From positions 124,001 to 188,000 of the forward strand of contig CAMYIE010000004.1 in assembly GCA_947258405.1 (NCBI GenBank): DNA of 64,000 bases. Direction: 5' to 3'. This DNA is from an uncultured Eudoraea sp. (lineage in GTDB: Bacteria; Bacteroidota; Bacteroidia; Flavobacteriales; Flavobacteriaceae). Position 1 is the stretch's first letter. Each line of letters begins with the position of its first letter. The notes below the pieces were generated by a model. That model was not told the DNA's origin. It made no database searches and saw only the letters and a program-made list of their open reading frames with translations. The position numbers and the translations under genes were made by a program. Below are positions 34,487 through 45,584 of the stretch, piece after piece.

Positions 34487-34511
34487 ATTAATATTTCGAT
34501 TCAATATTAAT
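34487..34511 (-). promoter_or_regulatory. AT-rich dyad upstream of the DUF4198 gene
   Basis: ATTAATATT and AATATTAAT are perfect inverted repeats separated by seven bases, 12 bp upstream of the start codon. This spacing suits a dimeric repressor. No regulator gene is adjacent. Confidence 0.4.
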
Positions 34512-34588
34512 CAATTCGCGGCAAGATTCCATGCTTCATAAGTGGTAAACTGAAGTTGCTAATATAAAAGCTACTATCCATGCCTCTA

Positions 34589-34930
34589 TCAGTTATACCA
34601 TACTGCATAGCGTTTTCTGCGCAGCTCAAGCGCTATTTTTGCCTCCATTTTCAGCGCTTCTTCTCTGTTTTTAAGGGGTCGGATATGATTATAAAGACTA
34701 GGCCGCAAATACATCCCGTACTTTTTTACGATCGAAGAGGAAAGATTATGTCCTTTTCGGTTTCGATAACCTGTTTTATGCTGCTGAAAACGTTCTTTCG
34801 GGCTTTTGGAAGTCATACCAACATAGAGGCACTCTAATACCCCATTGAATTGGGGATTAGCCTCCCGGAATTTTTTGTGCTCCGTAAATACTTTCTTCGA
34901 TAACTCAATAACATATATGTGGTAGGGCAC
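34589..34930 (-). CDS. GIY-YIG-like small nuclease domain protein
   Basis: The 113-residue protein begins with GTG (VPYHIYVIEL), and no in-frame ATG is available upstream. HIYVIEL and LECLYVGMTSKSPKERFQQH correspond to the paired strands of the GIY-YIG fold, with a helix carrying Arg and His. The glutamate of the third motif may be in KMEAKIALELRRKR. Stand-alone GIY-YIG proteins often have no known target. It is a single gene beside an intergenic repeat cluster. Confidence 0.7.
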   Translation of the reverse strand: MPYHIYVIELSKKVFTEHKKFREANPQFNGVLECLYVGMTSKSPKERFQQHKTGYRNRKGHNLSSSIVKKYGMYLRPSLYNHIRPLKNREEALKMEAKIALELRRKRYAVWYN

Positions 34931-35114
34931 TTTCTTTAGTTTTGAAGGTAATATTGAATTGATGATTTTTTTCTTAATTGTTCACCCATCTTCACCTGAA
35001 CTATTGCCTCGTAAAATTCGGGGTCTGCGCTGCGCTGCGACATTCTCCATTTTCAATTTTCATTTTTCCCCACCTTCGCTCAAGCTACGGCGGGCAAGCA
35101 TTTTCCATTTTCAA
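34931..35114. repeat. Intergenic repeat cluster
   Basis: The stretch contains a GCGCTGCGCTGCG micro-repeat, two copies of a CATTTTCAAT/TTCATT-type motif (about 35045-35070 and 35100-35130), and between them CTTCGCTCAAGCTACGGCGG. Its left part matches nothing I know. The right copy runs into the 3' end of the next gene and supplies that gene's last codons and stop. Confidence 0.55.
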
Positions 35115-36086
35115 TTATTCATTTTGCACCGCCTCAACTTTCCCTTTTACCCACGGTTCCCCGGGCAGATAAAAATTCATACCGGTTTTCTGCTGTATCT
35201 CGACAAGGCGGTTTCTTAACTCAATTGGCCTTAAAAATACTGTTTCCCTTAATGCATCAAATCGTTGCAATGCTTCACGGGATGGTGGATCGAGGATCCC
35301 ATAACCAGCCGGATCGGTCCTGCCACTTTTTACAGCCCTGTACCATTCGTCTATCAGCGCGAGTTCAAAGGGGCTTACCATTCCTTTAGCAAGCGCTTCA
35401 ACAAGGCGTGGTTTTAAAGCAGGATAAATAGTATCCTTAAAATTATAATCTTTTGAAATAGAATTGTGATGACTCAATATGGTCGACATCCAAAAATCAT
35501 TTCCTATGAGACGTTCACCAGGGTAGCCGTGCACTTTTAATATTTCTTTTAGTTCGGCCATTTGCTTTTCACTATGAGGTGCAAATTTGTTTTCGGCATA
35601 TCTGTCCTGGGCCGTGGAACTGAAAGTGAATAAAGCCCCGAAAGCTTTCGATTGGTCACTGGAGGCCATTTTTTTGACCCGTTTTCGCAAACCGGCATCA
35701 AGACTGGCTTCATAAGTTGCCCTGAGGCTTTTATATTCCCTGGAAAGGTGTTTAAATTCGTCTGTTGCCTGCAGCGGATCCAAAAATTTGTTTTTACGGA
35801 TCTCTTTCATTTTCCATCCACCCAAAACGGCTTGTCGGAGATAGCTTGCAGCTTTTTTATCCTGCCCCACGCTAAGGGCGAGTTGGGTCGCGATCTTAAA
35901 GTCGCGAAGGAAAACATAATCATGGCTGCCGATCAGGGTATCGTAGAACTTAAGTGCATCAGCAAACCGTTCCTGGCCGATGAGCTTCTCGGCAACGATT
36001 GTTTTTTGATGATATAAGGTATAATCATCATTTTTCTGACTCAGGGTCTCATATGGATATAAGTCCAATATGAGGGTCAATAACAA
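35115..36086 (-). CDS. TPR-like protein of unknown function, start uncertain
   Basis: The open frame has no ATG at its 5' end. A TTG at 36084-36086 gives 323 residues, but the frame stays open upstream and encodes KISPGLRSKTSVWG directly before ILLLTLILDLYPYETL. The true protein may therefore start further up with a non-standard codon, or have lost its start. After one hydrophobic segment it has TPR-like helical pairs (about residues 30-90: AEKLIGQERFADALKFYDTL and KAASYLRQAVLGGWKMKEIR) and a C-terminal domain I do not recognise. The last residues (VQNE) are encoded by an intergenic-type repeat. Confidence 0.65.
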   Translation of the reverse strand: MLLTLILDLYPYETLSQKNDDYTLYHQKTIVAEKLIGQERFADALKFYDTLIGSHDYVFLRDFKIATQLALSVGQDKKAASYLRQAVLGGWKMKEIRKNKFLDPLQATDEFKHLSREYKSLRATYEASLDAGLRKRVKKMASSDQSKAFGALFTFSSTAQDRYAENKFAPHSEKQMAELKEILKVHGYPGERLIGNDFWMSTILSHHNSISKDYNFKDTIYPALKPRLVEALAKGMVSPFELALIDEWYRAVKSGRTDPAGYGILDPPSREALQRFDALRETVFLRPIELRNRLVEIQQKTGMNFYLPGEPWVKGKVEAVQNE

Positions 36087-36166
36087 TATTCCCCAGACCG
36101 ATGTTTTGCTGCGAAGGCCCGGGGATATTTTTTGTAGATAAAGCGGAATAATCGGTCTGAATCTTT

Positions 36167-36652
36167 TTAGAATACCAGCAACAAGCCTATGTTGGCATTA
36201 CCCCAGCTGGCGTTATCCGATATGGATTCATACGAAAAATTGAGCTCGAAAAACCTCAGAAGCCCCAAAGCCAATATGGGCCGGATATAAAATCCACCAT
36301 CAAGACCATCGGTTATTCCAACGGCATAGCCTGCATCTATACCCCCTTGCAGTATTCCAAATATACTAATCCTTCCGGCAAGTGCCACGGGCAAAAACTG
36401 GGCGTCATCTACAGAAATACCAGGCGAGATCTCATCCCCGAAAAAATTACGAAATCCTACAGTGGGTCCAAGACGTACCAGGGCTTTTCGTTTGCCAAAG
36501 AGGTAATAGGCATCGGCACCCAGCGCGAAAGAGGAAAAATCACTCGCGTCTCCCAGAGGGATTCCACCGGATAGACCGATCTTAAATGTTCCCTGGGCTT
36601 GAAGTCCTGTAATTAAAAAAGCCCCAACCAATAACAGCAGTATTTTTTTCAT
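36167..36652 (-). CDS. Small outer-membrane beta-barrel protein
   Basis: The 161-residue protein has a signal peptide (MKKILLLLVGAFLITGLQAQ) and then short alternating strands rich in Gly and aromatic residues, ending in a final strand with terminal Phe (ANIGLLLVF). The repeated GLSGGIPLGD and VGITDGLDGGFYIRP hairpins suggest an eight-stranded barrel of the OmpW/porin-like kind found widely in Bacteroidota. Substrate is unknown. A TAAATTTG -7 box is at 36706-36713. Confidence 0.82.
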   Translation of the reverse strand: MKKILLLLVGAFLITGLQAQGTFKIGLSGGIPLGDASDFSSFALGADAYYLFGKRKALVRLGPTVGFRNFFGDEISPGISVDDAQFLPVALAGRISIFGILQGGIDAGYAVGITDGLDGGFYIRPILALGLLRFFELNFSYESISDNASWGNANIGLLLVF

Positions 36653-36705
36653 AATATTTATTTTAGGCGACTTGAAGTTAATAAAATATGCATACCTGCA
36701 GTAAT

Positions 36706-36713
36706 CAAATTTA
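36706..36713 (-). promoter_or_regulatory. -7 box upstream of the small barrel gene
   Basis: TAAATTTG on the minus strand fits TAnnTTTG, 54 bp from the start codon. No -33 element is clear. Confidence 0.3.
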
Positions 36714-36743
36714 GAGGATTACAATATTTTAACACCTAAGATT

Positions 36744-37121
36744 TTAATACATCGTATTCGGATTTGCAGATTTCTTGGGAATCTGTTGGATGGCATCCCA
36801 GTGCTCACAAATCTTCCCTTCTTTATCGAATCTGAAAAAATCGATGGTCACATATTGGTCATTGTCCGGCCAAACTTGATGTGTATGCAGGGCTACTAAA
36901 TCTCGCTCCGCAATACAGCGGACAAATTCAATTGATTTTTCGGGATATTCTTCACCCATCCTTGCAAAATAATCGATAAAGCCCTGGACACCGTCGGCCA
37001 CATCCGGATTGTGCTGGATATATTCACTACCGACATATTTTTCCACTGCGTGTCGCGGATTTCCCAAATAGGCAGTTTTGTAAAATGCTATGGCGTTTTT
37101 TTTATTTTTATCAAGATCCAT
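36744..37121 (-). CDS. NTF2/SnoaL-like cytosolic protein
   Basis: The 125-residue protein is a SnoaL-type NTF2 fold with KNAIAFYKTAYLGNPRHAVE, GSEYIQHNPDVADG and DFFRFDKEGKICEHWDAIQQ. The HNP and EHWD histidines and the acidic residue correspond to the active-site region of SnoaL-like cyclases. Most family members in unrelated contexts have unknown substrates. There is no signal peptide, unlike its neighbour at 37209. Confidence 0.88.
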   Translation of the reverse strand: MDLDKNKKNAIAFYKTAYLGNPRHAVEKYVGSEYIQHNPDVADGVQGFIDYFARMGEEYPEKSIEFVRCIAERDLVALHTHQVWPDNDQYVTIDFFRFDKEGKICEHWDAIQQIPKKSANPNTMY

Positions 37122-37208
37122 TTATATAACTACAGTAGTAGTATTGAACTAAATTTTAATAGAGTACTTTGGATGATCACAACTTATCCAAAACAATTAT
37201 TATAATTT

Positions 37209-37685
37209 CTATTTTATAGAATTTATTGAGGGATCGCCATTATAAATGTCTACAACATTTTTCCATTGACCATCGCTTTGTTTTTTCCAAATCTCCACAC
37301 CTTTGTTGTAAATCGTAGTCGTATTCCCCAGCGTATCTATGGGGATTTTGAAGTAGTTCTTGATCAAAACATATCCCAGATCGCCCCCTTTTGATACGAA
37401 TGCCTCCTGGGGTTCCCACCGAACCTCAAAGCCCGGAATTTGCATCGATTCTTCTACCATTTGGCGAATAGCTGGTATCCCTTTCATGGCAGGTTCATCG
37501 GGCGACATAATTATAGCATCATCGGCCCAGTAGGAAGACACTTTTTCCACATTTCGTTCCATGGCTGCTTCGGACCATTCCTTAGAAAGTTCCATGAGTT
37601 TTTCAGCTTCTGCATTTTGGTCAATTGAGTTGTCAGCGCAGCAATAGGACAACATAATAAACGGAATTAGAAATAATTTTTTCAT
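37209..37685 (-). CDS. DUF4440/SnoaL-like lipoprotein
   Basis: From the ATG at 37683-37685 the 158-residue product has a signal sequence ending in LSYCC, a lipoprotein-type site at Cys15 or Cys16. A DUF4440 NTF2-like domain follows: AEKLMELSKEWSEAAMERNV, SSYWADDAIIMSPDEPAMKG, then a C-terminal WKKQSDGQWKNVVDIYNGDP. The longer frame from 37790 has an unlikely N-terminus. No catalytic role can be assigned. It lies next to another NTF2-like gene. Confidence 0.85.
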   Translation of the reverse strand: MKKLFLIPFIMLSYCCADNSIDQNAEAEKLMELSKEWSEAAMERNVEKVSSYWADDAIIMSPDEPAMKGIPAIRQMVEESMQIPGFEVRWEPQEAFVSKGGDLGYVLIKNYFKIPIDTLGNTTTIYNKGVEIWKKQSDGQWKNVVDIYNGDPSINSIK

Positions 37686-40261
<2,576 letters not shown>

Positions 40262-40321
40262 ATATGACGATTCTATGAAAATGAGGTTTTACCTTTAAAG
40301 GAAACCAAATATTCAAATTAC

Positions 40322-40346
40322 AAAGGTGGCTTATCGGGCCACCTTT
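40322..40346 (+). terminator. Terminator after katG
   Basis: AAAGGTGGC and GCCACCTTT form a perfect 9-bp stem with a seven-base loop, followed by TTTTTATTT on the plus strand. Confidence 0.88.
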
Positions 40347-40416
40347 TTTTATTTATCAACGATATAACATGGAACCCTTAATAGGGTGGGCCTTGCTGGG
40401 TAACAATATCAGTTAT

Positions 40417-41301
40417 CTAATTAAGGTGGTAGAAATCGTAAGTGCGTGTCCAATTGGTGGATTCCCCCGGTTCGATAGAAAATTGGTGGAATATCTCAGG
40501 GCTGATAACATGTTCCCAGCCCCAAAGGTTTATTTTATTGCTAATAAAACTCACGGACTCCCTGACACCGACATTTCTTTTTGAATGTTCGAGTTCCCAA
40601 ATGGCTTGTACAGATCTATCTCCGTTGAGGTAGCTAAAGAAGAACTGCTCCTCAGAGGCACCCGAAAATCGGATTTCCTTTTTATCTAAAATTACCTTTT
40701 TCCCCGGGTTTACCTTATCCCCTAATTTGTCTTTGTCTATCTCGAAAGGGAATTTAAGCACATATTCCGCATCGATCTTTTCTCTGGCAATTCCCAGGAA
40801 GTTATGGACATATTCTTCGGTGACTATTGGTTTTGAACCTGTATTTTTTAAAATGTAGTCGATGGTTAAACAGTTGTCATGGATCTGGAATTCCTTTTTT
40901 AATTCGTAAACATATCCATTTATAATTTCTGAAAGGCAATTCACTGTTATTCTATCGGTATTAGCCTCAACAATAAAATTGGCTGGCCTTATCTCATAGG
41001 GAAATGTAAACTGATAATCAGCAGTTTGCTTTCTGAGGGCGCCAACGCCAATTTTATGAAACCAATCGCCCATTTCAGCTTCTTTAAAGCCCAATGCAGT
41101 ATCCATCCCAAATTCATTGTAGAGCCCCTGGCCATATTCATTGATGTTTACACTATCCATTCTTTCCAGGGTAGAGAACGGTTCATCATGAAACTTTACC
41201 AGGGTGATCTTTCCTGTCCAGTCGAACCTCGAAAAGTTATACCCTTCATTCGGCTGATCAAAATGGACTTCGAGTTCCCGGCTTCTTAAAATATGGGGCA
41301 T
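40417..41301 (-). CDS. Galactose mutarotase-like (aldose epimerase fold) protein
   Basis: The 294-residue cytosolic protein has the beta-sandwich layout of the aldose 1-epimerase superfamily: GMDTALGFKEAEMGDWFHKI, then KNTGSKPIVTEEYVHNFLGI with the family histidine, and a late FSIEPGESTNWTRTYDFYHL strand. The general family is fairly clear. A specific sugar and reaction are not. It converges on katG and stands alone. Confidence 0.75.
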   Translation of the reverse strand: MPHILRSRELEVHFDQPNEGYNFSRFDWTGKITLVKFHDEPFSTLERMDSVNINEYGQGLYNEFGMDTALGFKEAEMGDWFHKIGVGALRKQTADYQFTFPYEIRPANFIVEANTDRITVNCLSEIINGYVYELKKEFQIHDNCLTIDYILKNTGSKPIVTEEYVHNFLGIAREKIDAEYVLKFPFEIDKDKLGDKVNPGKKVILDKKEIRFSGASEEQFFFSYLNGDRSVQAIWELEHSKRNVGVRESVSFISNKINLWGWEHVISPEIFHQFSIEPGESTNWTRTYDFYHLN

Positions 41302-41330
41302 TTCTGTTCAGATTATTTAAGATTCTTGGT

Positions 41331-42020
41331 TCACTTGCTCAATAGTTCAAGTGTCCTGGGTAAAATGGCTTCCACCCATGCCTGATACTGTGCACCACTG
41401 GGGTGTAAATCATCTGCCGCCAAAGCGCCAGGGGAATCACCCAACTCACGAGAAATTTCTGTTATGTTGATAAAGGTGATACCCTCAGCCTGGCAACGAT
41501 CGGAGATATGGGCATTATACTCATCTAACTCCGCACCAATCTGTTCGGCATTGGTTCTGCCAAAAGGCGTCACCCCATAATCCGGGATAGAAACCACAAT
41601 AACACCGTCTTTGCCTTTTGCAATTTGTATTGCGGTATCCAATAGTTGGTTAAACTGGTTGGTGAAGACCGAAAAATCTAGATTTTGAAATTGATTATTA
41701 ACGCCAATAAGAAGCGAAACCAGGTCAAATTCTCCAATTTCTGATTCATTCACAGCCGTAATCAGATTTCCCGTAGTCCAGCCGGTCTGTGCAATGATTT
41801 GAAAACGCTCTACCTCAAAATTGTTTTCCTCGAGGCCAACGATCAATTGGTTGGGCCATCTTTCCAGGATATTTACACCTTGACCGATGGTATAGGAATC
41901 ACCCAGGGCCAGATAGTTGATCATTATGGGGTTCTCCTCCTGAGAGTAATCCTGTCCTTTAGCTCTGTCGGTGCAGGATAGCTGACTAAAAATCAGAAAA
42001 ATCAATAGAAGTCTTTTCAT
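41331..42020 (-). CDS. SGNH/GDSL hydrolase lipoprotein
   Basis: From the ATG at 42018-42020 the 229-residue product has a lipoprotein signal ending in QLSC (Cys16). It has the SGNH blocks: I is YLALGDSYTIGQG with the nucleophilic serine, III is LIGVNNQF, and V is AADDLHPSGAQYQ with the Asp-His pair. Such enzymes are esterases or lipases acting on lipids, acetylated sugars or peptides. The substrate is unknown. Envelope location follows from the signal. Confidence 0.9.
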   Translation of the reverse strand: MKRLLLIFLIFSQLSCTDRAKGQDYSQEENPIMINYLALGDSYTIGQGVNILERWPNQLIVGLEENNFEVERFQIIAQTGWTTGNLITAVNESEIGEFDLVSLLIGVNNQFQNLDFSVFTNQFNQLLDTAIQIAKGKDGVIVVSIPDYGVTPFGRTNAEQIGAELDEYNAHISDRCQAEGITFINITEISRELGDSPGALAADDLHPSGAQYQAWVEAILPRTLELLSK

Positions 42021-42166
42021 AGCATCTGTCAATGGCATAATTTTTCAACTGGGAATATAGTCACTTAATCAGTTTCTCCTGCAAATTCAAAGGGATTTTA
42101 GGATTTAATATGAATGGATAATATCGCACGCTGCTATTTATAGATTTACCCTCATACAATAAAAAT

Positions 42167-42196
42167 ACCCGTTGGGCTGATCCCAGCCCAACGGGT
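42167..42196 (-). terminator. Terminator after aqpZ
   Basis: ACCCGTTGGGCTG and CAGCCCAACGGGT form a perfect 13-bp stem around a four-base loop. On the minus strand it is followed by ATTTTTATTG. Confidence 0.92.
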
Positions 42197-42228
42197 GTAA
42201 AACTTTTACAAATGGCATAACAGTGCCT

Positions 42229-42915
42229 TTAGTCAGTCTCTGGCGACAAATACTTATAGACCAGTCCGGCCAGAATAGCCCCAATAATCGGGGCGACCCA
42301 GAACAGCCATAATTGACCAATTGCCCAGTCTCCCGCAAAGAGGGCCTGGCTTGTACTACGAGCCGGGTTAACAGAGGTGTTGGTTACAGGGATACTGATC
42401 AGGTGAATCAGGGTAAGTCCTAAACCAATCGCCAGGCCGGCTAAACCTTTGGGGGCTTTGGAATGGGTTGCTCCTAAGATAATTATGAGGAACATAAAGG
42501 TCATTGTGATTTCTGTGATCAGGGCTGCTTTCATACCATATCCGCCAGGGGAGTGTTCACCGTATCCATTGGCTGCAAATCCTCCAATTTCAAAGCCGGG
42601 TTTTCCGCTTGCAATAAGGTAAAGAATGGCAGCACCGGCTAGTCCGCCTAGCACCTGTGCGATAATATAAGGGATCAACTCTTTTTTGTCGAATCGCCCG
42701 CCCATCCATAGTCCGATGGACACAGCAGGGTTTAAATGGCATCCTGAAATATGACCTATAGCATAGGCCATAGTGAGTACCGTGAGTCCGAAGGCGAGAG
42801 CCACACCGGCAAAGCCAATGCCCAATTCAGGATATGCTGCCGCCAAAACAGCACTGCCACATCCCCCAAGTACCAACCAAAGGGTACCGATAAATTCTGC
42901 GAGTAATTTTTTCAT
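42229..42915 (-). CDS. aqpZ: Aquaporin Z
   Basis: AqpZ is a water channel of the inner membrane. The 228-residue protein has six helices and the two half-helix NPA motifs, [14 protein letters not shown] (about residue 63) and [14 protein letters not shown] (about residue 180). Conserved Arg after the second NPA and His in the fourth helix region are consistent with a water-selective pore rather than a glycerol facilitator. It ends at a strong terminator. Confidence 0.95.
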   Translation of the reverse strand: MKKLLAEFIGTLWLVLGGCGSAVLAAAYPELGIGFAGVALAFGLTVLTMAYAIGHISGCHLNPAVSIGLWMGGRFDKKELIPYIIAQVLGGLAGAAILYLIASGKPGFEIGGFAANGYGEHSPGGYGMKAALITEITMTFMFLIIILGATHSKAPKGLAGLAIGLGLTLIHLISIPVTNTSVNPARSTSQALFAGDWAIGQLWLFWVAPIIGAILAGLVYKYLSPETD

Positions 42916-43035
42916 AATTAAAGATAATTTTGGTTATTAAAGTTAGTATAGACCATTGTATTTCTTGACTTTTAAATTGTAGTACCGGACACAATAGTTA
43001 ATGGTTGATTATAAAACTATTCAGGAATAATCTTG

Positions 43036-43491
43036 TCAATCTTCCTGAACAACAAATATCTTATTGGTGATCTTCCAGTCCTGGTTGATCTTCTGTAGCG
43101 ACAAGATATCGATATAAGTGGTTTCCCCCACTTTCATGCTGATTTTTGCCGAGCTGATTTTTCCATCCACCATATCGATGTTTTGTATCTCCAGAGCACT
43201 ATTGGCCATGATCTCCGGGGCAAACGGCTCCCTGGAGGCCCATTTTGGAATGAGGTCTCTGAAATACCTGTTCACAACGATTTCTTTTCCCTTTTTATCA
43301 GTTTCAGGCACTTTCATGGCGCCATTTTCCATATCAAAAGCTCTATGCAGTAAAACACTGTCCTGATGGATATATCCGTCAAAGTAATTTTTGATCGTGG
43401 CGCTGATGAGTGCGGTATCCTCACTATTATCTTGTGCACTTATCGATACCGAGAACAAAAAAATGGCAAGCCAAACAATTTTATTGACCAT
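43036..43491 (-). CDS. Exported NTF2-like (lumazine-binding type) protein
   Basis: The 151-residue protein has a signal peptide (MVNKIVWLAIFLFSVSISAQ) and an NTF2-like domain of the putative lumazine-binding kind. The family signature reads TIKNYFDGYIHQDSVLLHRA, then FDMENGAMKV, with SLQKINQDWKITNKIF at the end. It should be periplasmic. It starts 1 bp after the stop of the DoxX-like gene, so the two form an operon. Confidence 0.85.
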   Translation of the reverse strand: MVNKIVWLAIFLFSVSISAQDNSEDTALISATIKNYFDGYIHQDSVLLHRAFDMENGAMKVPETDKKGKEIVVNRYFRDLIPKWASREPFAPEIMANSALEIQNIDMVDGKISSAKISMKVGETTYIDILSLQKINQDWKITNKIFVVQED

Positions 43492-43492
43492 A

Positions 43493-43891
43493 TCAGGCTT
43501 TGTTGGGAAAAACTACATTTTGAAGCTTAGGATCGCGTAACCAGGGACTCAGCCAAACAATGATCCCAAAGAGTACCGGAAAGAGTGTCAGACCAAGAGG
43601 GTCGTTATGGATAACATGGGTAGCTACGGCACCGCCCAGCCAGGCAGTTAGTAACAGACCGCCGATAAAATTGGTTTTCGGCCAGGCATACAACAGTGTT
43701 GATACCAACAATACAATTCCCAGGTAGAGAACTGCGCTTTTAGGGATTCCCAAATCGGTTGAGGCCTTAATGGCCGATTCTGTCTGCAGGATATTGTTCA
43801 CAGATCCGAGCAAGAACATGAGTATAACAATACCCTGAAGGATATAGGAGGTCCACAGGCGACCTTTGGAGATTTGATTTGTAGTTTCCAT
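43493..43891 (-). CDS. DoxX-like four-helix membrane protein
   Basis: The 132-residue protein has four hydrophobic segments and a DoxX-like pattern: YILQGIVILMFLLGSVNNIL, then DLGIPKSAVLYLGIVLLVST and a C-terminal VWLSPWLRDPKLQNVVF. It is probably an inner-membrane protein of the DoxX/DUF group, whose role is unclear. It is the first gene of a two-gene operon with an exported NTF2-like protein. Confidence 0.82.
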   Translation of the reverse strand: METTNQISKGRLWTSYILQGIVILMFLLGSVNNILQTESAIKASTDLGIPKSAVLYLGIVLLVSTLLYAWPKTNFIGGLLLTAWLGGAVATHVIHNDPLGLTLFPVLFGIIVWLSPWLRDPKLQNVVFPNKA

Positions 43892-43991
43892 ATTATTTAG
43901 TTTTAGTGCATAATTCGAATCAAATTCCAGTAAAACAGTATCTGTGCATTCTGGTTGTGTTCAAGATACTGATAAAAAAAAATGATAAGGT

Positions 43992-44423
43992 TTATTTTTC
44001 CATATAATATAGATCTAGCCCGGGGGCCCAATAATCCTTTTCTGTATACTGGAGTGCAAAACCGAATTTCTCAAAAAACCGGTATACCAGCTGGGAAGTC
44101 CTTACCACCATTTTTTCTAGTTTTGGATTGGATTCCAGAATTTCCAGGCAGTGTTCCATAGCTTGTTTGCCCAAACCTCTTCCTGAATATTCCGGATGAA
44201 AAAATATCCATGTTATTTGCCCTGTTTTATCTTTCTCATCAAAATAATGCCCAACACCACCTACAATCCTGTCTTCCAATTTCATAGTCCAGTAAGTGTC
44301 GGGATGCCTGTCGAGGTATTGGCTGAAAAGCTGGGCCTCTTTTGGGTCAAAAAACCCGGGTACGTTCGCCTGGAAGACCACCATCAGTTTATCTTTGTCG
44401 GACCTTTTATATTTTCGGATCAT
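43992..44423 (-). CDS. GNAT family N-acetyltransferase
   Basis: The 143-residue protein is a typical GNAT: MIRKYKRSDKDKLMVVFQAN at the N-terminus, the acetyl-CoA loop HPEYSGRGLGKQAMEHCLEI (about residue 78), and a C-terminal VYRFFEKFGFALQYTEKDYW. The target is unknown. It is a single gene with no clear partner. Confidence 0.9.
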   Translation of the reverse strand: MIRKYKRSDKDKLMVVFQANVPGFFDPKEAQLFSQYLDRHPDTYWTMKLEDRIVGGVGHYFDEKDKTGQITWIFFHPEYSGRGLGKQAMEHCLEILESNPKLEKMVVRTSQLVYRFFEKFGFALQYTEKDYWAPGLDLYYMEK

Positions 44424-44657
44424 TCTTCAAAAATGAAAAATTTATAGGTAGACCTGGTTATAAGTTATGGTTTTACACTTATTTTCAAACCTCGAGCATT
44501 TGGTGACTAATTCATCATAAATTTTGTGTAGTGATTCCCACATAAAAGGCATTATTGATCTTTTAAAGATATCGACTTTTTTTTGGGAAGCAGCAACGCC
44601 GATTTAGGGTATGTCGGTGACGGATAGGACATTCAATGACCAACGAACTGGATGAAA

Positions 44658-45455
44658 TCAAGCACCTTCGCCGAACATGATCAGTATAGCTTCGGTAGCT
44701 TCTTCAGTTTCATTCCACCACTTATGCATTACGTTGGCAGGTATGTAAATAGTATTCCCTTCGGACAATTCTACATTCTGGCCGTCTACCTCACCTTTAG
44801 TAGTGCCTTTAATGGCTACGATCAACATAGGAAAAGGGGCGGCCTGTTCACGGGCATCATCCCTTACCCGTTCTTCTGGCAATACACGATACCACGCGGT
44901 TCTCAGACCAGTCTGATAGTAAAATACGGTAAAATTAGACCCATGGGCGCGCCGGGTCGTTCCTTGTCCAAATGGGATGATTTCAGGGAAACCCCGGGTC
45001 CAAAAGTGAAAAGAAAAAGGATTGATCTCTCCATATTCTTCTATAGAGGGTTTATATCCTTCCATCATAGTGATACTCATCGGGGTATAGTCGCCTGCAA
45101 ACGCCTTACCCTGTGCGGTTAAAGCATTGATTTTCCCTTGGTGAATAGCATTTAGCGTCTCGGTTTGAATCGAGTATATAAACGTGGGTGATTCTGGTTT
45201 TCCATTGTTTAGAAGCACTTCCCATCCGGTTTCGAGTTTCTTCCCAGTTACGTTAATGGTCCAGTAACCTTGTTCCGGCACTTCTATTCCAAATATTATG
45301 GCCTTCTTGGCATGTCTGTCGTTTCTGTAATCTGCCACATAGGTTTGAATAATTTCATCAGCATTCATTACAGTCGTAGATTCTGTTTGGGCATTAGTAG
45401 CATAAATAGACAGGGAGCAGATCAGTACTCTTAAAAGATTTTTTGAAGTTTTCAT
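44658..45455 (-). CDS. Exported two-domain cupin protein
   Basis: The 265-residue protein has a signal peptide (MKTSKNLLRVLICSLSIYAT to NAQ), an N-terminal domain of about 110 residues with SCP2-like spacing (KLETGWEVLLNNGKPESPTF), and a C-terminal cupin barrel. The cupin carries a histidine in the second motif (YIPANVMHKWW), but the first-motif metal ligands are not clear. It probably acts in the periplasm. Its gene is followed upstream by a LytTR regulator on the same strand. A perfect 12-bp palindrome (45483-45494) lies 28 bp before its start. Confidence 0.78.
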   Translation of the reverse strand: MKTSKNLLRVLICSLSIYATNAQTESTTVMNADEIIQTYVADYRNDRHAKKAIIFGIEVPEQGYWTINVTGKKLETGWEVLLNNGKPESPTFIYSIQTETLNAIHQGKINALTAQGKAFAGDYTPMSITMMEGYKPSIEEYGEINPFSFHFWTRGFPEIIPFGQGTTRRAHGSNFTVFYYQTGLRTAWYRVLPEERVRDDAREQAAPFPMLIVAIKGTTKGEVDGQNVELSEGNTIYIPANVMHKWWNETEEATEAILIMFGEGA

Positions 45456-45482
45456 TTGATCGATGATTTTTTGGTTACTAAA

Positions 45483-45494
45483 AGTTTCGAAACT
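45483..45494. promoter_or_regulatory. Perfect palindrome upstream of the cupin gene
   Basis: AGTTTCGAAACT is fully palindromic and sits between the cupin and LytTR genes, 28 bp upstream of the cupin ATG. A regulator binding site is possible, but LytTR proteins usually bind direct repeats. Confidence 0.35.
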
Positions 45495-45584
45495 GCCTTC
45501 GCCGGCAATTCTTCATCATCAAAGGAAATGGAATGAGTAAAAATCCGATCTTAAAAAAATGGTTTTGTGGAGAAAAGACGAGTA

